A DNA stretch of 64,000 bases from Anaspis maculata (lineage: Eukaryota; Arthropoda; Insecta; Coleoptera; Scraptiidae): NCBI GenBank assembly GCA_949128115.1, contig OX421963.1, positions 3,224,001 to 3,288,000 on the forward strand, given 5' to 3'. Of this stretch, positions 32,501-44,500 are shown piece by piece. The notes beneath the pieces were generated by a model. The model ran no database searches. It worked only from the letters and a program-made list of their open reading frames with translations, and was not told where the DNA came from. Positions within the stretch are counted from its first letter, which is position 1, and the number at the start of each line of letters is the position of its first letter. The translations under genes were made by a program, and so were the position numbers.

Positions 32501-35500
32501 CGTCTTCTACATCTGGATTTAGCATTTCTTGGAAGTATTCTCGCCATCTAGTCATTATTTCCCTTCCTTCTGTTAAGGTTTTATTATCTTTATCCTTAAT
32601 TTGTTTTAACGTGTATTTTTTATCTTTTCTCAAGTTCTTCAATGCTTTGTAGAATAATTTCTGATTTGCCTTACTGTCTTCTTCCATTTTCTTCCCGAAC
32701 TCTTCCCAGGACTTTTCCTTTGCTTTCTCCACCATTTCCTTTACTTTTATTCTCTGTTCTTTGTAGTCTGCATAGTTTTCTTCTGACCTGTTTGCCAAAT
32801 ATTTCTTCCACTTCTCCTTCTTCATCGTCACCTGCTCCCTTATTTCCTTGCTCCACCAACGCGTTTGTTTTTTGTTCTTATCAATTCTGATTGTTCCACA
32901 CACTTTCTTTGTTGCATCTAACAAAATTTCCTTGAAATTCTGCCATGTTTGTTCCAAGTTTTTGTTGTTCCAACTTTCTTCTTCTATTCTATCTTCTACA
33001 TATTCTCTGTACCTTTTTGCTATTACTTCCTCTGTCAATTTATATGTCTTCATCGCTTCCTTCGTTGCCATACTTCCTTTAGGCATCTTGTCATCTCTTC
33101 CGTGTGTTTTTATTCTCATTTTTCCAATAACTAAGTAATGGTCACTATATATTTCATATTCTCTCCTGACTCTCACATCAATCACTTCCTTTCTATGCAT
33201 TTTATCTATCAACATGTAATCTATTATCGATTTCTCGTTTCTACTTTTAACCTCTCTTGTGAATTTATGTATGTCCTTGTGATGGTAAAACGTATTTGTC
33301 ACAATCAGGTTATTTTCTGTACAGAAATTTATCAGTCGTCTTCCATTATTATTTCTTGTTTCTTCTCCCTGCTGTCCTATTACATCAATTGCTTCATTTT
33401 TTCTCTTTCCAACTCTGCTATTCAAATCTCCCAGTATTATCATTCTTCCGTTCATGTTTTCTATGATGTTGGTCATCTTTTCCCAAAACACATCTTTGTT
33501 TTCTGCTCTCTCGTCTTCATTTGGACCGTATGCTATTATAATATTCGTCTTTTCCTTTTTATCTATTTGCATTTCTAGTCTCATTATACGTTCTGTGATA
33601 AATTCCCATTTTTGCAAATATCTTATATTTTCTCGTTTTACTATGCATCCAACCCCCTCCTTTGCTCTGCTTTCCTGTCTTACTCCGCTGTAAATGAGTA
33701 AATGTCCTTCGTTCGTTTCTTCTTCCCCGTTTCCTTTTTTCTTTGTCTCACATAATGCCAATATATCCAGCTTTGCCTTTTCAAATTCCTGAACCAGTTC
33801 TTGTTCTTTTCCCATCAGTCCTCTCACGTTCCAAACCGCCATCCTCCGTCGAGGTCAGATATAGTGCGAAGCAATGTAAAACAACCAGGAAATGATCTGT
33901 TTCGTCCCGGTGAAAAAGTTTATGTTCAGTCGAATTCGAAGTTTATTGCCGAGGCGGTAACCGAGACGCGAAGCTTCGAGGTCAGCTATAGTGCCAAGAG
34001 CAACAGTAAAGTATAACCATTTCTCAATAAATTCCAAAATTGGATTTTTTCTTCATACAAATGATCCATTCTTCTCGAACTCTGAGAATACAGCTGAAGT
34101 AGAAACCTAGACGAGGTGAGTTATAGTGCGAGGCAATGTAGAGCATCCGCACAGTGTTACGGTTTTTTCTCTACAACAAAAGCAGGTAGCCAGTTACTTT
34201 TTCAGTAACAGTAACCTTTTCCAGTTGAATCGGAAGAGTACTTACGGCACAGGCAATAACCGAGGCGTGAAGGGTCGAGGTCGGATATAGTGCGAAGCAA
34301 TGTAGAACAACCAGGAAATGTTTTTTTTTTGTCGCGGTAAAAGTGTATTTTTTAGTCAAATCCGAAGTTTATTGCCGAGGCGGTAACCGAGACGTGGAAC
34401 GTCGAGGTCAGCTATAGGCAAAGAGCAACAGTAAGAAGTATCACCGTTTTTTTGATAAATACCGTAATTAGATTTTTTCTTCATAACAGTAATTTATTTT
34501 TCTCCAATTCCAAGAGTACAGCTGAAGCAGAAACCAAGACGAGGTCAGTTATAGTGCGAGGCAATGTAGAACATCCGAAAAAATGTCACAATTTTTCCTT
34601 CACAACAAAACCAGGTACTTTTTCAGCAGTAGTTTTTCAAGCCACATCCGAATAATACGGCCGAGGCAATAACCGAGATGCAAAAATCGCGGTCAAATAT
34701 AGTGCGAAACAGTGTAGGGCATCAAGAAAATGTGTACGTTTTTCGTTTTCGCAAAGTTCAGTTATATTCCCAGGAAAAGTGGTAATTTTCGGTCGAATTC
34801 GAAGTGGACTGCCGAGGCGGTAGCCGAGACGCGAAGCGTCGAGGACAGCTATAGTGCGCAGAGCAACCGTAAGGCTTCACAATTTTTTTCATCAATAACA
34901 AAACTGAGAATTAGTCTGCAGAAGGTTCCTTCCAGTCGAATTCCGAGTGTATAACTCAAGTAAGCAAGGTGTGAAGCGTCTAGGTCAGATATAGTACTAA
35001 GCAATGGAGAGCAACCGGAAAATGTCCTGATTTCTTCTTTTTATCAATCAATAAATAGTTGGTTACTTTTTGTGTATTTCTATGTGATTTTCGTGGTAGA
35101 GTGAGGCTGAGGCTGAGGCGTAGCCGAAATGCGAAGCGTTGAGGTCAATAATCGCACAATCCTACGGTGTGTCACATCAACAAAACGCAAAGCTTTTTCA
35201 ACTGAAGTGATTCTTTCCGGTCGAATTTTACGGCCGATGTGATAATTGAGATGCGAAACGCCGAGGTCAGCTACAGCGCAAGGCATATTGAGCAGCAAAC
35301 CGGAAAATGAAATAATTTTCACAAAAACCACGAATCTATAGTTACATTTTCAGTAAAAGTGATAATTCGTGGCCGAATACGATGTGTGTGTGGTCGAGGC
35401 AGCAGAGGATGTGAGAAGCGCTGAGGTCAATTATAGCCCGGCGTAGAGCCACCAGGAAGTGTCATACTTTTTCATCAATAAACTGTTACAGGCACATATT

Positions 35501-38500
35501 ATAATCAGTTTCACGGCTTTTCTATCAGAGTAAGCTATGGAAAAATGTATTGTGTTAGTACAAATGGTACGATGCTAACTTGATGGTAACGTCTCAACAG
35601 CTAGTTATCCACAAGTGCTGTATAAGTTACACCCCCTCCTCCTGGAGACATCCCCTTCAATATGATTTCAAAAATGAAAGACGATTCATATGATTTTTGT
35701 CCGTAGGTTTCGAATCTCTCCACTAAAGTGTTCGTGGCATATCGATTACTGGGTGAAAAATGTGGGCTCTCAACGTGGACACTATATATTTTAATATAGG
35801 AATCGATTCCGCTTTTCCTCCTGATCATAAACATATAAATATATATCACACTTGATAGGTTGGATAACGGAACACATGTGAAAAAAAAATAAAATTTCAG
35901 AAGATATAATTTTTTTTTCAAAGGTGTGAGTTTGTAGAGTCAAATTAGGTCAAGTGAAAGTTTCCAAACTATAATCAAGTCAATTTACACAAAATTAAGA
36001 AAAAAAACGCCGAATTACTTTGAAAAAATCATTTTTTGATATTTTGTTGGATTCTATCAATTTTTTCACATGTGTTTTGTTGAATAACTTCTCTCAAATG
36101 TGATATATTTGTAGTCAGGGTAAAAAACAGAATCGATTCCGATATTAAAATACAGGATGTTCAATTTAGGAAACATTTTCGATGTTGCACCCTGTAAGCG
36201 ATATACCACAGAAAATGTTTCTGGACAGATTCGAAGCCTATGCAAAGAATCATGTGGGAATTCGTTTTTCATTTTCAAAATTATATCCAAGAGGAAGTCT
36301 CCAGGGGGCTTATAATTCATACGTGGATACCCTGTATCTCTTCCATACCTGCTCGCTGTTTTATTACCATATGATCAAAAACTTTCCTCCTCTAGGCAGG
36401 TTGTGGCCTGGCCAAAATTAGCCTCGTTTGCCTGTCAATGATCAGACTACAGCCTGCCTAGAGGAGGAAAGTTTTTCATCATACGGTATAAGCTAGAGTT
36501 GGTAGTACTCACCATCACCACTCAGGAATGAGCATCAGAAGATGAGACCCCCGGGCTGTGGGCATTATCATTCCATTTTTTCAGCATCGTCGCGCTTGGG
36601 CATCATTTTATTCAGTGGTCACCACTACTTAGCAGCTTTAGCGAAGATCTACCAACCGATTTTCGAACATTTTCACCTGCGCGTCCGCGTATATAACGCG
36701 GTGTCACGGTGACAATTGTCAGCATGCCATATCTATCTAAACGTTAGCGTCAAGTTAGCATGGTACCATTCGTACCAATGCAACACATTATTCACATAGC
36801 TCACTCTACTGAAAAAACCAGTGGAATTGTTTCGTATCGAAGAAAAAGCTATTGCTGCAAAATTTGGATAGGAGGTTCAGTTTTCGAGATATTTGCATTT
36901 GAATGCTCGAAAGCATGTCGAAAGCACCATTTTCTAGAGAATTAAATTGAGATCCAAAAAAAAATTCATGAATCCTCCACTGAAAAAGAATCATCAGGGC
37001 GTTTTAAATCAAGATAATGATATTTCAGCTAAAAAATTAAAATTTTCCAGGAAGGATTAAATTTTTATCCTCTTGAAAGTGTTGTTTTCACCATAGTTTT
37101 TCTACGCCTATTATCAACGCCCATGAGAATTTTTGATAAAACACGTTACTGTTGGTTGGTAGAGACTTATTTCAGTGAACTTTGGTTCAAATTTGAACAA
37201 AATCGGTTGAACGGTTCAAAGTTACGACTTGAAAACCACTCAAAAACCATAACTTTGAAGGGCGATATCTCGGTAATGAAGCTCCAGTTTGGAAAATGGC
37301 ATAAATGACGCTACATCTGTTCGTAAGGGGAATTTCTCCTTGAAGTTTGTAACACCAATTTAGAAACACCCTGTAGAAGCTAAAGTTTGTAGTACTCACT
37401 ATTCAGTAATAAGCACGTAAGATGGAGCCCCTCTCAGCAGTGGGCATTTTCATTCCATCTTCATTAGCACCGCCGCGCCTAAGCATAATTTTCTTTAGTG
37501 GCCACCATTACTTAGCAGCATTAGCGAAGAGCTACTAACCTACTAAAAGAGATTTTTGCTACGTTATACGGTGACAACTGTCACATTATACACAGCACAT
37601 CTATCAAGACGTTAGCATCAAGTTAGCATGATACCATCCGTACCAAGCAACACTTTTTTTTTCAGTTCTGAGCAAATCAATCTATTTATATCTACTCGTC
37701 TGAATAGCAGTACTTGATAGACTTTTCTGTGTTCTTTTTACACAAATTTTCAGCGATAATCTCAGCTGACTCGTGTTGCGATCAAATCAGCTGAAAAACG
37801 CAGCTAAAAACTGCCAAAGTTTTCGGGGTTATTGAGCACTGTTTCCGAAGCCAAAAAGTCGGGATAAATTGTGAATTGCAGAGCTATGAAAGTGAAAACG
37901 TATGTCGCGGCTCGATTCAAATTGCGCTATCGAGCCGGACGGCCAGACAACTCAAAAAAATAAATCAGATGCATCAATTCCACAGCAAGCTCTGATTCAC
38001 AATTTTAAAAATAAACACCTTGTATCGAATCACTTTTACCACCCTCTTTTTTGAGAGGGTTGCGATTACTGACGGAAGGGCAAAGTAGTCCTTTTTCATG
38101 AAATTCAAGATGGAAAATACGCTAAAATAATTAACCTCTGTATTATGCGGCGGCGGAGACTGTAACGGCAGTCTAGACGACAACTTGTCGGTGTGATACA
38201 CTCACCTATTTCACGATTCTCTTTCATTTGACCTCCTCCGTAATCAATTCAAATTTAAGCTTCACTCGTTATTATAATTATTATTGAACTGCCATCTTCT
38301 CTGGAATTGTTTCAGCGAAAACAACAGCGATTTGGACGAAGACAATGGAGAAGATGTTAAATCGGTCAAGACCAATGACGACAGCAAGAAGTAAGTTTTT
38401 TTTGGTTCATTTTCCTCTGTTTCCTCTTTCTTACTTCTCTTTTGAATTTTAATTGTTCCAATCTTCAACTTTAATCGGTTTCTAAGTCTTCAGTTTCTAA

Positions 38501-41500
38501 GTACCTACCTACCAATGTGTAAGATTAATTAGGTACTTATTTTGAGAAATACCTGCGTCTACTAAGTATCTACATAGCTTTGATTTGGCCAATTATCAGC
38601 AGATTATTTGTATCGGTAAACGGGTGTGACGCAATTTACATCACACGCAGAAGAAGCCCTATGCTTGCGAGTTCAAGGTGTCCCGGCATTATGCATTCAT
38701 GTATCTATTATGTATACCTTTTATAATACTCTTATCATTGTCTCTTATTATACCATTCTCGATACTATTACTACATACACACACTATTCTACCTACCTAC
38801 CTACACACGAGAGATACAATTTTTCATAAAAGTTGAATTTTCTAGGCCATTATAAAATGTCACGAATGCATTTTTGTCATCGCGCGCCTATTTAATAACC
38901 TACCGTATTCCTCGAGATATACCTATAGGTACAGGTAGGTAGGTACCTATAACAAAAGCTTGACGATACGCTTTAGAGTATTTATACTACCGGCATTGAA
39001 ATGAATTGCAAATTGCATTGCATTTTTAGTCAGCTGCTAAAAAAAGAAGAAAAATCACGCGCCGCAATTATTGTGATCTTGCTTTGAAGAGAGAAGGTTA
39101 AAGCCTTCGTACTCGCATGTGTATGTGCAACAATAATAACAAGACAATATACATGAACGTAAAGAATGTCGTGTTACCGTTATTATTCAATCATTATGAA
39201 ATTAATGCTGTAATTCTCAAGTAGGTATGTTGAATGAAAGTTCCGTTTGATTTTGCTCATATTCAATTCGTTTCCAGAGTGATCAAATCAAATCCGAAAA
39301 AGTCAAGAAAAAGTCAAAATTAAGGGGTAAGCTGAAGGGTCAGTTGAGGGGTAAATCGAGGGGTAAGTCGAGGGTAAGTCGACGTACCTTGGGAAAAGTG
39401 AGGCAAAAGTCAAGACGCCAAATAAAGTAAATTGCGAAAATTCGAGTTTCACATTATGCAAATAGCAATTATCCAAGTGAACAGGTACTTACTGCGATGG
39501 TATAGCCCGAATTGTGAAAGCCGTGCCTGAACACTACCAGAATCCTGCAACGACGATAAGAACCTTCACTATTTTCTTATCGGTCTGTTTCCGGCTGCAG
39601 TGCCAATCACCGACGCCGGCGAATGCTTCCATCCACTCTACCGAATCTTGACCAATTTAAAATCGTTCTTCTTCAGCCAGCCTGAAATTCCATATTTTGC
39701 AAAAATTAAAACGTCACTATAGCCATCACATACTGCCCCCTTCCTCAATCAGAGCGTCATCAAGGCCACAAGGAGCAGCTTTCAGCTTTCGGAGCGTATT
39801 GAGCTGCCGAGCTTGATGCGAAGCTTCCGAGCTTGATCCAAAGCTTTCTAATTTCTCAGATTTCATACATCAACTACAAAGCGAGAAAGGGAGTAGTTGT
39901 GATGGCGCGGGACATGAAAATCCAGCTCGAATGGAGCCGAGGGATTTCTCCAGTAGATTATTACTGAAAGAGATTGTATTCAGTTGGTACATGCTCTTGT
40001 ACTGATACGGTTTGATTTCTGCATGCAGACAGAACCACAGCGAGATAGAGAAGAGGAGACGCGACAAGATGAACACTTACATCACCGAGCTGTCGGCGAT
40101 AGTGCCGATGTGCCACGCGATGTCGCGCAAGCTGGACAAGCTGACGGTGCTGCGGATGGCCGTGCAGCATCTGAAGACCATCCGGGGCGCCGTGCACTCT
40201 TACACCGAAGGTCACTACAAGCCTTCCTTTTTGTCCGACCAGGAGCTCAAGCACCTCATACTTCAGGTACGCGCCGCCATCTAGCTTAGTCTTGCTTCTC
40301 GGCTCGTTTCTGCAAAACTCCACACAATCAGCTCTGCGTAATCAATTTCACACGGTACCTTAATTTCAATCAAAAATTTTCACGCCATCAATTCCACACA
40401 ATTGATTTTGTACAATAAATTTCAGACAACAATGTCAGAGATAGGTGAAGGGCACGCCCTTAGCCCTACCCGTGAACAGGGGTTTGCTATTTATTGTTGT
40501 TTAAGCACGGCTGAAAATCGGTAGAGGTAGTAAATGGGAACGCAGGCATTCTACTGAGGTAATAGGTTTATTATAAATGCTTATTGAAATGTTGTACACA
40601 CGACACTCGACACATTACGCTCGCAGATTTGAAAACTCTACTAAAATGAACTCAATGGCGATAATTACTCATTAAAAACCGGCGTCGGGGCAGGGCCCCG
40701 GCTTAACTCGATGAACGACCAGGAGGTATGACCCCTTGTTCAAAGCTTCGAACCTCTTTTATTGAATCGCCCAAATCAGATCAGTGACGCAGCTATGCCT
40801 TGCTGATCCTGCAAAACCTTTTGTCTTCATTCTATTCCATTGCGAAAATGACCTAAAGTCTGCTGATTTGGACGATTCGGCGATACTTTGGCTACAGGTG
40901 CCTGCTTTTTATGTTCAAGGAATGAACTTTTACCTAGAGCCTCTATATCATTACTATGAGGATAAATTTTACACAATTAACACAAAAGATTCCACGATTC
41001 CGCACAGTATGAATTCTACACTAACCTTTGTGTTCCACCAGGCCGCGGATGGGTTCCTATTCGTGGTCGGATGCGACCGTGGCAGGATCCTGTACGTTTC
41101 GGATACGGTTTCGAAGATCTTGAACTACTCGCAGGTACGCCTGGAACATTTTTACCGATGATTAATATTTATTAATGAAGAAAACAGGGCGATCTTTTAG
41201 GCCAAAGCCTGTTCGATATCCTGCACCCCAAGGACGTGGCCAAGGTGAAAGAACAGCTCTCGTCTTCTGATCTGAACCCTCGCGAGCGACTCATCGATGC
41301 CAAAAGTAAGCGCCTTTTCACTGTTCTTTCTTGTTTCCAGTTCTGGTCTAGTTTTAGTCTAGTTTAAAAAAAAATCCAGTGTAATTCTAAATACTTTACG
41401 TGTTCGATTCCAGCAATGCTCCCGGTCAAAACGGACGTTCCCCAGAGCGCGACGAGGCTGTGTCCGGGCGCCAGGCGTTCGTTCTTCTGCCGGATGAAGT

Positions 41501-44500
41501 GCAAATCGGCGCTGCAGGTCAAAGAAGAGGCCGACACGACCACCGGCAGCCACCGCAGGAAGAAGCAGCACAGCTCTGGTGACCTTAATTTTGCCTCTTT
41601 CTATGACCTCGCCGTTTTACCTCCGGCATTGGGCAATTTCGAGGGGAATTTTGAGGAAAATTTCAAAGGAAATTGCGAAGAAAATTTCGCCGGAAATTTT
41701 GAAGAATATGTATCGGAAAATTCTAAGGGAAATTTTGAGGAAAATTTTGCCGGAAATTATGAAGAATATTTTGCGGGAAATTCCGAGGGAAATTTTGAGA
41801 ATGGGTTTGTTCCAGATAAGAAATACAACGTGATACATTGCACGGGATACCTGAAATCGTGGCCGCCGGCCAAGATCGGACTGGAGGACCACGAAAACGA
41901 CGGCGACAACGAATCGTGCAACCTGTCGTGTCTGGTGGCCATCGGCAGGATTCTTCCGCACATTTCCACGGTCATGGCGCAGAGCAGGCCCAACGTCAGG
42001 CCCATCCAGTTCATCTCCAGGCACACTCTGGACGGAAAGTTCTTGTTCATAGATCAAAGGTTGGATTTTTATTAGTTCTTCTACTCCTAATCTCTCATAT
42101 CTGAAATTCTTCAATTGGTTTTTGATATTTGTCGCTCCTCCAATTGTTCTTGGATCTTTTTTCGATTCTTATTTTTCTTTCGAAGATTCTCCGATTCTTC
42201 TCATCCTTTCTCAGTTTTTCTGTCTACATCAATTCATTTTAAATTCTTCCTCAATCCTGTCATTTTACCATAAGTTAATCTTCAATTCTTTGTCAATTTT
42301 TCTTCAATTATTTTCCTTTGGTCAACAGTTATTTTCTTCTCATCTTCCATCTTTCAATTTCTTTTGATTCTCCTTCAAATCTTCCTCAATTATTCTTTGA
42401 TTCTTTTCAATTATTCCTCTTTAATTAGCTTTTCTTCAATTTTATTGAGTTCTGTTCTATTCTAGTTCTTTCAATTTCTTGTATTTTTTCTTCAATTCGT
42501 CTACAACTCATCCTCAATTATTCTTCTATCATTTCATGCAACTATTCTTTCTTGTTCTTCAAATCTTTATTCTTCCTATATTTTTTCTTTCTCAATACTT
42601 GATCAATTTTTTTCTCACATTTATTCTTAATTTTTTCGTCAATTTTTCTTCAACCCTTTCTGTCCTTTTATTGTTCTTCAATTATTTTTTAATTATTTTC
42701 CAATTGTTCTTTGATTCTTCATTTCATTGTTGATTCAAAAAATACCTATTTGTCTTCTGTTCCTCTATTCTATTTCAGTTTTTTGTCAAATCAGTTGTTT
42801 TTTTCTCAATTCTTCCAAAATTATTTGTTCAGCATTCAAGTTCCCTTCAACTTCTTCTGCTGTTCTATTCTCTTTCTTACGTTTATTTTTTATATCACTC
42901 TCCTAATTTTTTCATTTTACAGGCTGGTCCATATTAGAGTAAACAAAATTTCGCAATCGACGGAATTTCTAAAAATGATAGAACTTCCCTCAGAAAACAT
43001 AATCTAGGAACGCGTTTCGTTCTTGAATTTTTTATTCTTCTTATGTTCTTCCATTCTTTCCATGTTTCTCATGTGTTTTTCATTTTTACGTTCTGCTTTC
43101 GTCTATCGCCACTGTCCATTTTCTGTTTCGAAAACTTATACAACTTGTATCATTTTTCATTTCTCAAACGATGCTTTTTCTTCAATTATGCCTCTTCAAT
43201 TTTTCGGAAGTTCTCTCTTCAATTCTTCGTCAATTTAAGTCTCCATCATTTCTTCAATTCCTCAAATATTTTGTCAATTTTTATTGAACTCTCCAATTTT
43301 CTTTCTTCTCTTCAGTTTTGAAACTTTTCCTAATTATTTCAAAATTAGTATTATTTCTTGAATTTATATCCTATTTTTCTTCAAGTACCTATTCTTTCCA
43401 ATTCTTCGACAATTTTCCAAAAATTATTCTTCAATTCTTCTCACACTTTTCTTCCATTCTACTTGCTTCGACATCGACATTGTCCACTTTGTTTTCTGTT
43501 TGATCTCGAATTCTAATCTTCGATTTTTTTTCAATCCAATAATCAATAAGTTCTTTGCAATTGTCGAAGCAATTGTTCTTCAATGCCTACTTCTTCAATT
43601 CTGCCTCCATTGTTCTCCAATTCATCTTCAATTCTTTCTAATTTTTTGTCAATTATTCCTAAATCATCTCATTTTTTTCTATTATTTGTCCATCCTTCTT
43701 GGAGTCTTCGTCAATTCTTTGGGATTTTTCTTCAATTTGTGAATTGTCCAATCCTTGAATGCTTTTTGATTCGTCAACATTTCTTCAGATTCTTCGTTAT
43801 TCTTGATTCTTCTGTCCTTCTGATGTCTTACTAATTGTTACACTCTTTATTATTCTTGTGATTTCCTAGTTTCTTCATTTCTCTGATTCTTCTCAAACTT
43901 TTAACTAATGCAATATTTCTCAAATTTTTTAACCATCTTCCTATTTTTCTTTTATTCTTTATAGCCCAGGCATATTAGGTTTTAACCCGCAACAAATTCC
44001 CACAAAGCTGAAATTTGGTATACGGGCCTTGTAAGACCCAAGGAATAACATATCAAAATACTCGGTGGCACACCCTTGTGCGTCATTGATTGTGGGGGAG
44101 GGGGCTAAATATTGCCATTTTAAATGCGTAAATGACACCCTGTAGCTTATATAAATGAAAAAAATCATATTTAGATGCCTCAAGGCCTCACAATATTTGC
44201 GTGACGTTTGAATTGTGGATAAGTAGTTTGGGTTGCCTGGAAAAAAAGGAAGATCGGCAAAATTTATTTTGTTTTTCTCTCAAAAACCTCGAATTGATAT
44301 CGGCAAGGTGTGGTATCGTTTCTAACTAAATCTTGGCCTCTGATATCAAATATGGTGTTTAAAATTGAATTGAAACACGATTAAACAAGTTTTACTGAAG
44401 AAACGACGATTTTTGCCATCTGAAATTGTCGTTTTGTAATTTCGGTTTCCGTATGGTTAGAATCATCTCAATTGAGTATTTCCAATAGTATTCATTATTC

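Larger units (their letters stand above)
20863..38315 (+). other. cyc: cyc intron 2, 17.5 kb, filled with repeats
   Basis: The intron starts GTAAGT and ends GTTTCAG. It carries the 446-bp satellite, several foldback elements, the GAGGTCAG-type repeat and a full LINE in antisense orientation. I found no further bHLH-PAS exon inside, and the exon 2 to exon 3 phases agree (phase 2 to phase 2). Confidence 0.85.

Noticed and set aside
31297..33693. Multiple plus-strand open frames of 60-146 codons opposite the LINE
   Set aside because: They are antisense to a clear endonuclease/reverse transcriptase ORF and have no motifs.
40784..41161. A 125-codon open frame covering cyc exon 5 and extending into intron 4
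   Set aside because: Only 41042-41134 matches PAS-A. A consensus acceptor and matching phase fix the exon start, and the upstream part has no family features.
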